Below, piece after piece: positions 15,589 through 24,362 of a stretch of DNA of 64,000 nt (position 1 is the first letter of the stretch; each line of letters begins with the position of its first letter). The notes beneath the pieces were generated by a model. The model was given only the letters and a program-made list of their open reading frames with translations. It was not told the DNA's origin and searched no databases. The position numbers were made by a program, and so were the translations under genes. The DNA lies in the NCBI GenBank assembly GCA_013416455.1, contig JACCES010000004.1, positions 248,001-312,000 of the forward strand, given 5' to 3'. This DNA is from Alcaligenaceae bacterium. GTDB lineage: Bacteria > Pseudomonadota > Gammaproteobacteria > Burkholderiales > Burkholderiaceae_B.

Positions 15589-18570
15589 TCAATTGGAATC
15601 GCCTTCTGGTGGCGCAAACTCCATGCCCCGCATGCATTCGCTCTTTTCCCAAGCATATCGCTCGAATGCACGGGCCACTTTCACGCGCAGTTCCGCATCA
15701 TCCCAAGGTTTGATGAAAAACTTGTAGATGAAACCATGATTCACTGCCTCAGTGACGGATTTCAGATCGGTGTAACCCGACAAGACGATACGAAAAGTGT
15801 CCGGATACAAGTCTTTCACTTTGGAAAAAAATTCCGTTCCCGTCATGCCTGGCATACGCTGGTCAGAGACAATGACCTGAACTTCGTTCTGGGCCAACAC
15901 ATCGAATGCCTGATGCGGATCCGTGACCGCATATACGCGGTATCCATCTTTTCGAAAAAGCCTGACCAGCGCGTTCAACACGTTCTTTTCGTCGTCCACC
16001 AGCAGCAGAGTCCTGTCGCTGCGGGAATGGTCCGTAAAATCAGGGTGCAAGGCGCGGCACCGGTTCTCTGCAAGCTGTGCCATCAGGCCATCCAGCGTGG
16101 CGGGCCGGCCGAACAAATGCCCCTGGAACTCATCACATAAGCTTCGTTTCAAGAAAGCATATTGCGCCTCGGTTTCCACTTGTTCAGCCACCACCCTCAA
16201 ATCAAGATGGTGCGCCATCGATATGATCCCTCGCGTAATGGCGGCACTGGGCACATCCGCCACAATATCAGTGATAAAGCTTCCATCCAGTTTGACTTTG
16301 TCGACCGGCAGGTTCTTGAGATAGCTGAGGCTGGAATATCCGGTTCCGAAATCGTCAATGGCCGTCCCTATGCCAAGCCCACGAAGGTCGCGCAGCTTCG
16401 TGATCGCGTCGCCCTCGTTTTTCAGCAATACACTCTCGGTTATTTCAATTTCCAGAAATTTTGGCGCCAGGGAAACCGCTTCCAGAGCACTTTCGATTCT
16501 GGCCACAAAGTCATCGCGACTGAAGTAGCGTGGCGAGATGTTCACCGCGACAGGGAAATCGGGGAAGCCCTTGCGACGCAGGCGCGAATTATCTCGACAT
16601 GCCGTTTTCAGCACCCAGTCGGTAAGAGGGATGATGAGTCCCGCTTCCTCGGCGAGAGGAAGGAAACGCAATGGTGCGATGGGCCCCAGCTCGGGATGCC
16701 GCCACCGCAAAAGCGCTTCCACCGCGACGACCCGCCCCGTATGCCCGCTGATAATAGGCTGATAGTACAGTTCCAGGGAATTCGACTCGATTGCGCTTTG
16801 CAGAGCATTGAGCAAAGCGAGGCGTTCTCTGACGAGAGCGTTCATGTCCTCGGTATGGGCTTGCCAGGCAAACTGGCCGCCCTGCCGGGCATCCAGCATC
16901 GCAATGTCTGCCTCCATGACCAACTGCATCGGGTCATATACATCACCGGAACTGACGACATAGCCAGCATTTGCCGTAAGGCGTAAATTCTGTCCCTGAA
17001 CGGAATAGGGGCGCGCCAGTGAGGCTATCAGCGGTTCTACGCACGCCGCCACATCGGCTTCTTTCGTGTCGTACAGCAATACAATAAAGTTATCATCGCC
17101 AAAACGCGCCACGCTCGCGTTCCGGGGTATGTCCCTTTGAAGCCGACGCGACACTTCCTTGAGAACCGCGTCGCCAACCGTGTGACCAAGGGATTCATTG
17201 ACCAGCCTCAACCCATTTATGCTCAATGACACAACTGCGAATTTCGTGCCATGCCGTCTGGTATATTCCGCGACATCCCGCAGCAGCTGTTCGAGCCGGC
17301 ACCGGTTGGGCAGGCCTGTCAGCCCGTCCGTAATGGCGGAGATCCTCAATTCCCTGGAACGATGCTGAGCGATTCCCGCAAACCGGAAACTGACCGCCAC
17401 AGCCAGTGTGAACAGCAGAAAGGCAGCCAGGTAGATTTCCGGAAACGCGTCCAGCCCCAATACACCATGGCCGTATTCCGGCACTGTGAGGTAGTAAGAC
17501 ATCTTCCATACAGAGCCATGGTGCAAACCAGGCATCTGCTGGAGAATCGGCGGAATTTTGCTGACGTAGCGGTTTTCCGATTCATAAAGAACATGATTAT
17601 CCGACGTTATCCGGAAGTCGGCAACATCCTCATCCCCTGCAAGCGCCGCCTCGATCGCTCGCGTGATATTGATCTGAGCGACGATGACCTTGCCGTCCAT
17701 GGCGGGATTACGCACGGCGGCGGCAATGAAACCCCACATTCCGTCCGGTTTTTCGCGAAAAAAAGAGGATAACCGAGCCTCGCCCGTGGTCGCCACATGC
17801 GACAGCCATGCGAGCACATCATTTATTTCCGGAGAATCGGATTTCCAATCGCGGGGATACTTCAAACTCTGCCGTGACAGAAAAACGTCGCCTCCGGTAT
17901 CCAGAACAGATATCTTCCCCATGGAGGAAAAATCTCTCAGGTAGCTCTCCAGCTCGCCTTCCAGGTAGATCCCGGAGAGCTCGTGGTCAATTGTGCTCCA
18001 ACGCTCGCCCATCCGCCTTATCGAGGCAACGAAGTGCTGCATAGCGTCTGTGATTCTTTCCGAGGCCTGTTCAGCCTTTGCCTGCGCGTACTGATTGGCG
18101 CGGATGGTCTCGCGTTCAATGATGCCGTATGACACACTGACCGCAAGGACCACGCCCGCCACCGCGGCAAGGGTGCTGCCCCGCTCCAGGATCCGTATCG
18201 AAGGCGGCGAGCGCCCCAGGCAGACGGCCGCCACGCCCCCGGAGACTGCCGTTACCGAAGCCACCAGCACGGCTGCCGGCCGGCCCCCAAGAGCCAAGCC
18301 GCCCCACCAGGCGGCGCCCAAAACACACAGCATGACCGCAAGCACCGCCATGCCCATTCCGGCCGTCATTGACGACCGGTATCGGCCGATAAGGAGCATG
18401 GTTCCGCATAGCAGCAGTGCCAGGGAAAAAGTTGGCGACAGGAATACGGCATCTTTCCCCGACCCCCCAAGCCGTTGAGTTCCGATCAGACCGGCCAAGC
18501 TCAACGCTATCACGGCCAGGGACGGAACCAGGACAAGCAACCGCAACCCTTCCTTTCGAATCGTCAGCAT
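15589..18570 (-). CDS. membrane GGDEF-EAL protein with C-terminal receiver domain
   Basis: Probable c-di-GMP phosphodiesterase. Residues 1-155 hold about five membrane segments; about 160-380 form an extracytoplasmic sensor, followed by another membrane segment near 385-405. The GGDEF domain (about 415-575) has FGDDNF instead of GGDEF, so cyclase activity is unlikely. The EAL domain (about 590-840) keeps EALLRWR, VNISPRYF, LEIEITES, IDDFGTGYSSLSYL, VKLDGSF and VAEQVETEAQ, so it is probably active. The last 130 residues are a full receiver (LLLVDDE, SDQRMPGM, FIKPWDD), unusual at this end. ATG 18570 overlaps the preceding regulator by seven bases. Base composition looks less GC-rich than flanks. 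Confidence 0.9.
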   Translation of the reverse strand: MLTIRKEGLRLLVLVPSLAVIALSLAGLIGTQRLGGSGKDAVFLSPTFSLALLLCGTMLLIGRYRSSMTAGMGMAVLAVMLCVLGAAWWGGLALGGRPAAVLVASVTAVSGGVAAVCLGRSPPSIRILERGSTLAAVAGVVLAVSVSYGIIERETIRANQYAQAKAEQASERITDAMQHFVASIRRMGERWSTIDHELSGIYLEGELESYLRDFSSMGKISVLDTGGDVFLSRQSLKYPRDWKSDSPEINDVLAWLSHVATTGEARLSSFFREKPDGMWGFIAAAVRNPAMDGKVIVAQINITRAIEAALAGDEDVADFRITSDNHVLYESENRYVSKIPPILQQMPGLHHGSVWKMSYYLTVPEYGHGVLGLDAFPEIYLAAFLLFTLAVAVSFRFAGIAQHRSRELRISAITDGLTGLPNRCRLEQLLRDVAEYTRRHGTKFAVVSLSINGLRLVNESLGHTVGDAVLKEVSRRLQRDIPRNASVARFGDDNFIVLLYDTKEADVAACVEPLIASLARPYSVQGQNLRLTANAGYVVSSGDVYDPMQLVMEADIAMLDARQGGQFAWQAHTEDMNALVRERLALLNALQSAIESNSLELYYQPIISGHTGRVVAVEALLRWRHPELGPIAPLRFLPLAEEAGLIIPLTDWVLKTACRDNSRLRRKGFPDFPVAVNISPRYFSRDDFVARIESALEAVSLAPKFLEIEITESVLLKNEGDAITKLRDLRGLGIGTAIDDFGTGYSSLSYLKNLPVDKVKLDGSFITDIVADVPSAAITRGIISMAHHLDLRVVAEQVETEAQYAFLKRSLCDEFQGHLFGRPATLDGLMAQLAENRCRALHPDFTDHSRSDRTLLLVDDEKNVLNALVRLFRKDGYRVYAVTDPHQAFDVLAQNEVQVIVSDQRMPGMTGTEFFSKVKDLYPDTFRIVLSGYTDLKSVTEAVNHGFIYKFFIKPWDDAELRVKVARAFERYAWEKSECMRGMEFAPPEGDSN

Positions 18571-19886
18571 ACGCTTGGGTTCTGCTCCGGTTTCCAGATG
18601 TGCACGACGAGGGAGTTTCCTTCACTCTGTTCGAACTCCCGCAATCTATCAATAAGCTTCTCGGTCAAGAGCGTTCCCTCCCGCAGCATGAGTACATCAT
18701 CGTCTGTATAGAGCGGCTGCGCGAGCACCATGCCCGGAATCAAGGCATGCGGCGCCAACGAGACAACAGAGGCGTCTTCACTTCTTTTCTGTTCATCCAT
18801 CGCCTCGACCAGATCAATGAACTGCGCGCAAAGGTCGGGGTCGTACACCCGGCCGGCATTTCCGGCAATCAACGAGAGGGCTTCCTCCGAGGTAAGCTGG
18901 CGCGCTATCACCATCCCCCTTTGAAGCTCCACATAATCCACGATGATTTTCAGCAGGCGGGCTTCCCAGGGAATCGCTCCCTCCTTCAGGCCGTCCGGAA
19001 AGCCCGCCCCATCCCATCGCTCTTGATGATGCCGTATGGAAAGGGATGCTTTCTGGGCGGGATCAAGCCCCATCAGCAGGTTTTCCCCGATACCGGGATA
19101 CTGTTGATATCGAACCCTGTCATCCTTTTTCAATTGGTCCACGGCCAGCGCAATCATCCCATCGCGCCATGTCAGTCTCCCGAGATTGTAAAGCGCGGCA
19201 GCCATTTCGATATCCTGTGCCGAGTCTTTTGCAATCTCTTTCGCTGAACAGAAGGCCCGCACCAACCCCAACACCTCTTGATTCGTCCGCCTGCTCTTGG
19301 GCAACCGTTGATGAATCAAGGAAGAGAATACTTCGGTGGCGGTAACAAAGCTGCGTTCCAGCTCCGCGTGGGCTTGCTCCAGCAGTTGAGCGGTCGCTTC
19401 GAGACGGGCGGTGCGCTCCTTCACCCGCTGCTCCAGCTCGGCCGCCCATGCCATGAGCTGCTGGTTCTGCTGGCGCGTAAGGCTCTCCAGACGCGCTCGA
19501 TCCCTATCGGCAAACTGAAAATCCAGTGATTGCCGGATGACAATCTGGAGTTCGGCATCGCTCCAAGGCTTGGCGACATAGCGATGAATCTCGCCATGAT
19601 TGATGGCATTGATGGTGGCCCCCAGATCCGGATAGCCGGTAAGCAGTATCCGCATACACTGCGGCCAGCGTGCGCGGACCTTGCTGAGAAGAGATGCGCC
19701 ATCCATGCCGGGCATGCGTACGTCCGATATGATGAGGTCCACCTCATTCTCTTCCAGCGTGGCCAGGGCCGCCGCAGCGCTTTCAGATGTCAGTATCCGG
19801 TAGCTGTCGCGCCTCAGAACCCGCCTGAGGCTACGCAGAACATTCGGTTCATCATCCACCAGCAGCAGCGTAGCCGGCATATTCAT
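18564..19886 (-). CDS. response regulator with degenerate HD-GYP domain
   Basis: The 440-residue protein has a receiver (about 5-120: LLLVDDEPNVLRSL, phospho-Asp in IISDVRMPGMDG, AKPWSDAEL). A coiled coil follows at about 125-185 (QNQQLMAWAAELEQRVKERT), then a domain of HD-GYP layout. In that domain the catalytic His-Asp pair is replaced (ALYNLGRLTW where L-H-D-I-G-K is usual), and the second motif reads HHQERWDGAGFP, with Phe for Tyr. Phosphodiesterase activity is thus doubtful; it may bind c-di-GMP or partners. ATG 19886 is preferred to an upstream TTG that overlaps the kinase stop. It lies between the kinase and the EAL gene and shares receiver features with the latter. Confidence 0.88.
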   Translation of the reverse strand: MNMPATLLLVDDEPNVLRSLRRVLRRDSYRILTSESAAAALATLEENEVDLIISDVRMPGMDGASLLSKVRARWPQCMRILLTGYPDLGATINAINHGEIHRYVAKPWSDAELQIVIRQSLDFQFADRDRARLESLTRQQNQQLMAWAAELEQRVKERTARLEATAQLLEQAHAELERSFVTATEVFSSLIHQRLPKSRRTNQEVLGLVRAFCSAKEIAKDSAQDIEMAAALYNLGRLTWRDGMIALAVDQLKKDDRVRYQQYPGIGENLLMGLDPAQKASLSIRHHQERWDGAGFPDGLKEGAIPWEARLLKIIVDYVELQRGMVIARQLTSEEALSLIAGNAGRVYDPDLCAQFIDLVEAMDEQKRSEDASVVSLAPHALIPGMVLAQPLYTDDDVLMLREGTLLTEKLIDRLREFEQSEGNSLVVHIWKPEQNPSVC

Positions 19887-19906
19887 GGTCACTCGTCCCG
19901 CAGCAT

Positions 19907-21184
19907 TCAAAACTGTACCTCCTCAGTATCTGAATCCATAGGATGAATTATCGGCAGGCTCACACGAAAGCAGGTCCCCTTGCCGACTTCACTTTTCACC
20001 TCGATTCGGCCGTGATGCTGCCGCACAATGCTATATGAAAGCGCCAGGCCCAGCCCGGTGCCATCGCCGACAGGCTTGGTGGTGAAGAACGGTTCAAATA
20101 TTTTGTCAAGTTCGTCGGAGCGCATCCCACAGCCCGTATCTTCCACCTCGAACCACACTTCAGACTGAGCCTGGCCCGTTCTTATGGTAATCATCCCCCA
20201 CTCGGGCATGGCCTGAGCGGCATTCATCAGGAGATTCAACACGACCTGATTGATACGAGAGATATTGCATTCGACCTCGGGAATTTCCCCGTACTCTTTC
20301 ACCACCTCGGCCTTGTATTTCAATTCGTTTGCGGCCACATTGACGGTGGTGTCAATCCCCCGATGAAGATCAGCCAAGGAAAATTTCCCTGTGTCCGTCC
20401 GGGAAAAATCCTGCAAAGCAGTGATAATGCTTTTTACGCGCTCCACACCCTCTTCGGACTCGGCTATCAGGTCTTCCAGATCGCCGCGAATGAACCCGTA
20501 ATCCAGGATGCGCTTCAGGTTGCGAATTTCGTCCAGATCCTTCGCCGCGTCCACGGCATCGACAATGCGCAATAAGTCCTGCACATACCCGGCGAGTGTA
20601 CGCAAGTTGGACGACACATAGCCCATCGGATTATTGATTTCGTGCGCAACGCCCGCGGCCAACTGGCCAATGCCCGCCAGCTTCTCGGACTGCACGAGAT
20701 GCCGCTGTGCTTGCTGTACTTTCTCCAGCAGTCGGCGCTGCTCGACTCTGGCTTTCTGAACGGCTTCAATCGCCCGCGAAAAACTGGCCTGAAATTCGTT
20801 TCCTGCTTCCATGGATATTGATTCGTAGAAGACGAGCGCACGAAAATTTTCACCGTTCGGACCGTCAAAGGTAAAGCACATTGCGCTGCGAAGACTGGTG
20901 GAAGATCCGGACCGACCCATGATGCGGATATCGACGGAGCAAAGATCGTCGTTGATCACGCGGTCGGGCGTACACTCATCCCGGCAGCGTTCCAGGAATT
21001 CCGTCAATGCGCACGAATCCGCACCAGGAAAAAACCCCACAAGCTTCTTGCCGATCGGGCCTTCCTCAGCGAGCCCGAGCCGCTCTCTAAGATAGCCGTT
21101 CACATAATGAATGGCGCCCAACTCGTCAACCACCACCAGCCCAAGAGGCAGGGTCTCGACAACTGCGGGAAAAGTGCTGTCCAT
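19907..21184 (-). CDS. soluble PAS histidine kinase
   Basis: The 425-residue protein starts with a PAS domain (about 5-120: GLVVVDELGAIHYVNGYL), a connecting coiled coil (VEQRRLLEKVQQAQRHLVQ), and the H box AAGVAHEINNPMGYVSSN near residue 180. The ATPase domain has NLLMNAAQAMP, EDTGCGM and GTGLGLALSYSIV. No membrane segment is seen, so it senses a cytoplasmic signal or a partner. It is the first gene of a three-gene operon; its likely substrates are the receiver of the next protein and the C-terminal receiver of the EAL protein. Confidence 0.92.
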   Translation of the reverse strand: MDSTFPAVVETLPLGLVVVDELGAIHYVNGYLRERLGLAEEGPIGKKLVGFFPGADSCALTEFLERCRDECTPDRVINDDLCSVDIRIMGRSGSSTSLRSAMCFTFDGPNGENFRALVFYESISMEAGNEFQASFSRAIEAVQKARVEQRRLLEKVQQAQRHLVQSEKLAGIGQLAAGVAHEINNPMGYVSSNLRTLAGYVQDLLRIVDAVDAAKDLDEIRNLKRILDYGFIRGDLEDLIAESEEGVERVKSIITALQDFSRTDTGKFSLADLHRGIDTTVNVAANELKYKAEVVKEYGEIPEVECNISRINQVVLNLLMNAAQAMPEWGMITIRTGQAQSEVWFEVEDTGCGMRSDELDKIFEPFFTTKPVGDGTGLGLALSYSIVRQHHGRIEVKSEVGKGTCFRVSLPIIHPMDSDTEEVQF

Positions 21185-21185
21185 G

Positions 21186-21426
21186 TCAGTATTCCGCCGC
21201 GTTCTGAATGAATTCCGCGTCCTCGGGATCGCCTCCCGTCGCTATCCGTATCATCCCATAACCACAGAAATTTTTCTTTACTTTTAAAGGGTTCTCGTCC
21301 TATTAAGCGTACCGCCTGACCGTCTTCAACGGCATCGCCCGAAACATTGACGGTCGCCGTTTGAGAATCGTTGATAGTCGAACGCTCATACGCAGTCGGC
21401 GAAGATCCAGTTTCCGTTTCGTTCAC
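21186..21426 (-). pseudogene. possible small acidic protein gene upstream of the kinase, apparently frameshifted
   Basis: From GTG 21426 one reverse frame reads VNETETGSSPTAYERSTIND, continues through VNVSGDAVEDGQAVRLIG and on to LWLWDDTDSDG near 21240. The neighbouring frame then reads GDPEDAEFIQNAAEY and stops at 21186, one base before the kinase ATG. Joining the two at the G/C-rich run 21231-21240 would give an acidic protein of about 80 residues. I do not recognise it. Either this is a broken gene, a sequencing error, or chance; alone, the second frame offers only a 22-codon leader starting at ATG 21254. Confidence 0.3.
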
Positions 21427-21662
21427 TCCTGATTCCGGCCCAGCCGGCAAGGCGGCGCCGATGCCGCCCCTACGCTTGCGAACGCCGGGTTCGGCGACAA
21501 TCGAGGGGCACGGGAATGTCGGAACCCAATATAATGGCCGGATTGCCGCATCTCCATACAACCTAGAGACTTCTGGCTGAACATGCCATCCCACAGACCT
21601 CTTCGTCGCAGGGCGCACCGCTTCGGCGTAACCACCGCTGCGGTCGCTTTCCCGCTTGGCGT
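21427..21662. promoter_or_regulatory. intergenic region between the c-di-GMP operon and the TonB locus
   Basis: A good -10-like TATAAT (21530-21535, + strand) may serve the DUF2946 gene that begins 128 bases later, but no convincing -35 is seen. I looked for a Fur box (GATAATGATAATCATTATC pattern) and for riboswitch cores and saw neither. Confidence 0.3.
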
Positions 21663-22070
21663 GTGAAAACGAGCATGCCGGCGCAACGCTGGATATCCTG
21701 GCTTCTGCTGGTCGCCTTCCTGCACGGCGTGTTGGCACCCGCTGTGGGCCAGGCGATGGGCAGAGAAAACGCCGCACGCACGATACTGACCCAGCTATGC
21801 GGCGCGAACGGGCTTCAGCTGGTCGAAATCGAGCTGCACCAGGTCGATCCACAGGATGCCGGCGCGAAGTCCGATACACTGCCTGCGGCCGAGCGCAGCG
21901 GGTTCTGCCTGCTTTGCGTCTATCCCGCAACGCCTCCGCAAACCGGCATCACGGCCCTTCAGCCCGCCGCTCCCCCTTCCGTTCCGGTCTCCGTTCCCGA
22001 TGATCCCGAGCCGCGCCTGGTCGCGGCCTGGAGCCCCGCCCATCCCCGCGCACCCCCCTTCGGCATGTGA
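21663..22070 (+). CDS. DUF2946 family protein
   Basis: The 135-residue product has one N-terminal hydrophobic segment (WISWLLLVAFLHGVLAPAVG), which is a signal peptide or anchor, and a short C-x-x-C motif (GFCLLCV) in the middle. The remainder is rich in Pro and Ala. This is the pattern of DUF2946 proteins, often found beside TonB receptors or metal genes and possibly metal-related through the C-x-x-C pair. The start is GTG 21663; ATG 21675 is an alternative. It precedes the receptor by 144 bases, so they are probably co-transcribed. Confidence 0.75.
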   Translation: MKTSMPAQRWISWLLLVAFLHGVLAPAVGQAMGRENAARTILTQLCGANGLQLVEIELHQVDPQDAGAKSDTLPAAERSGFCLLCVYPATPPQTGITALQPAAPPSVPVSVPDDPEPRLVAAWSPAHPRAPPFGM

Positions 22071-22214
22071 TCTGGCCCCACCGTGCGCCCTGGCTCCGCT
22101 GTTGTTGCCAGAGGCGGCACGCCTTCACGATCTCCATCGGATTTCAATGAACGCGCTTCGCCGCCGGCTTGCCGGCCGGGCGTTGCGTCGACGCCCATAT
22201 CCAGGAACAGGCCC

Positions 22215-24347
22215 ATGCCCACCCCACTTTCCATGGCGCAGCGTTGCCTGCGCTATGCCGCCCTGCCGCTTTCGGCAAGCCTGGCGGCCACCTCTGTATT
22301 CGCCCAGCAGGAAACCGCCACGCTGGCTCCCATCACCATCACCGGTGGACAGAGCACCATGCTGTCCACCCCCGCATCGACGGGCTCCAATCTGGGCCTC
22401 AGCCCCATGCAGACGCCGGCCAGCATCGACGTCATCTCCCGCGAACAGATCGAGGAGCGTGGAGACACCAGCCTGAACGACGCCATCTCGCGGGCCACCG
22501 GCATCAGCGCCTTCCCCCACCCGGGAAATGGGCTGAGCGCCTTGTCGGCCCGCGGCTTTACCGACAGCGCCTCGGTGATGCGTCTGTACGATGGCACCCG
22601 CCTGTACGGCGGCGTCGGCGTAACCTTTCCTTTCGACACCTGGCCGATCGAACGCATCGAGGTGCTGCGCGGCCCGGCTTCGGTGATCTACGGCGACGGT
22701 GCGATCGGCGGAGTGATCAACGTCATCCCCAAGAAGCCCACGCGCGGGCCGATCGAGAACGAGGTGCAGGCCGGCATAGGGACCGACAGCACGCAGCGCC
22801 TGGGCCTGGGCAGTGGCGGCGCCATCACCGATCGCCTGTCCTACCGGCTCGATCTCAGCGGTAATCGCAGCGACGGCTGGGTGGATCGCGGCGACAACCA
22901 TAACGCCACCTTCTCGGGCGCGCTGCAGTTCGATGCAACGCCCGAACTCAGCTTCCGGCTCAGCCATTCCTACGGCTACCAGCGGCCGATGCGCTACTTC
23001 GGCACGCCGCTGATCGAGGGTGGCCAGCTCGATGATCTGCGCGAGAAGAACTACAACGTGAAGGACGGCTTCATGCGTTTCCGCGACCACTGGACGGAAC
23101 TCGCCGCCACCTGGACGCCGAATGATGCCACCACGGTACGCGGGCGTCTCTACCACATCGGCAGCAAACGGGACTGGCGCAACGCCGAATACTACGATTA
23201 CAACCCCGCCACCGGCCTGATCGACCGATCGGGCAACACCGAGATCTCGCACGACCAGAAACAGACGGGCTTCACAGCCGACGCGAGCTTCAAGGGCAAG
23301 GTCGCCGGCCTGGACAACGTTTTGTCGGTGGGCTTCGATGTCAACCACAGCAGCTTTCGCCACCTCAACAATGCCTATGTCGGCAGTTCCGGCCCGGTCG
23401 ATCTCCATGACCCGGATCCGGGCTATTTCCAGAGCGACCTGCCCTTCATCCCACGCTACCGCAACGAGGCCGACCAGTATGCGCTGTTCATGGAAAACCG
23501 CATCGCGTTCACACCCGGATGGTCTGTGGTGGGCGGGCTGCGCTACGACAGCGCGCGCCTGAAGCGCGACGATCTGGTGGCGGGACGGAACGCTTTCAGC
23601 CGCCGGTTCTCCGACATTGGCTGGCGCATCGGCACCGTCTACGAGCTGACGCCGAATCTGGCGCTGTATGCCCAGTATTCCGAGGCCGCGGACCCGGTCG
23701 GCGGCCTGCTCATGCTCAGTCCCGCCAATGCCGACTTCGACATGAGCAAAGGCCGCCAGGTCGAGATCGGCCTGAAGCAGTCATTCTGGGAGGGGCGCGG
23801 CGAATGGACGCTGGCCGCCTACCATATCCGCAAGAACAACCTGATCACGCGCGACCCGACCGACCCCGGCCGAAGCGTGCAGGTTGGCGAACGCTCGTCA
23901 CGCGGCATCGAAGCGTCGCTGGCTGTCGCCTTCGCGCAGGACTGGAAGCTGGAAGCCAACGCAACGATGCTGCGTGCCAGGTTCGACGATTTCTCCGAAT
24001 CGGTCGGCGGCATGGCGGTCTCCCGCAACGGCATGGTGCCGCCCAATGTTCCCGAGCGATTGGCCAACCTGTGGCTGAGCTGGAATTTCCAGCCGGGCTG
24101 GACGGCAATGGCGGGACTGCGCTACGTGGGCAGGCGCTACGCCGACAACGCCAACACGCTGGAACTGCCATCCTACACCACGACCGACCTGGCGTTGCGC
24201 TGGGATGTGGACAAGGATACGACCCTCGTCGCCCGTGGCTACAACGTCTTCGACAAAGCCTATTTCACCAGCGCCTACTACAGCCCGACCCAGTGGCTGT
24301 ACGGCCAGGGGCGGCGGTTCGAGCTGACAGTGAACCATCGCTTCTAA
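22215..24347 (+). CDS. TonB-dependent (siderophore-type) outer-membrane receptor
   Basis: The 710-residue product has a signal peptide (LRYAALPLSASLAATSVFAQ) followed by a TonB box-like stretch (TLAPITITGG). The plug domain covers about residues 55-170 (TPASIDVISREQIEERG, IERIEVLRGPASVIYGDGAI, GGVINVIPKKP). The 22-stranded barrel ends in a terminal Phe (ELTVNHRF). It imports a metal chelate with energy from TonB. ATG 22215 fits with AGGA upstream; the frame is open earlier but without a signal peptide. Neighbouring DUF2946 and PepSY genes are typical of ferric (or copper) uptake loci. The ligand cannot be named. Confidence 0.92.
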   Translation: MPTPLSMAQRCLRYAALPLSASLAATSVFAQQETATLAPITITGGQSTMLSTPASTGSNLGLSPMQTPASIDVISREQIEERGDTSLNDAISRATGISAFPHPGNGLSALSARGFTDSASVMRLYDGTRLYGGVGVTFPFDTWPIERIEVLRGPASVIYGDGAIGGVINVIPKKPTRGPIENEVQAGIGTDSTQRLGLGSGGAITDRLSYRLDLSGNRSDGWVDRGDNHNATFSGALQFDATPELSFRLSHSYGYQRPMRYFGTPLIEGGQLDDLREKNYNVKDGFMRFRDHWTELAATWTPNDATTVRGRLYHIGSKRDWRNAEYYDYNPATGLIDRSGNTEISHDQKQTGFTADASFKGKVAGLDNVLSVGFDVNHSSFRHLNNAYVGSSGPVDLHDPDPGYFQSDLPFIPRYRNEADQYALFMENRIAFTPGWSVVGGLRYDSARLKRDDLVAGRNAFSRRFSDIGWRIGTVYELTPNLALYAQYSEAADPVGGLLMLSPANADFDMSKGRQVEIGLKQSFWEGRGEWTLAAYHIRKNNLITRDPTDPGRSVQVGERSSRGIEASLAVAFAQDWKLEANATMLRARFDDFSESVGGMAVSRNGMVPPNVPERLANLWLSWNFQPGWTAMAGLRYVGRRYADNANTLELPSYTTTDLALRWDVDKDTTLVARGYNVFDKAYFTSAYYSPTQWLYGQGRRFELTVNHRF

Positions 24348-24362
24348 GCCGCGGAAGCCGCA

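Noticed and set aside
21427-21662. Riboswitch (cobalamin type) before the TonB locus
   Set aside because: No conserved core elements could be found by eye.
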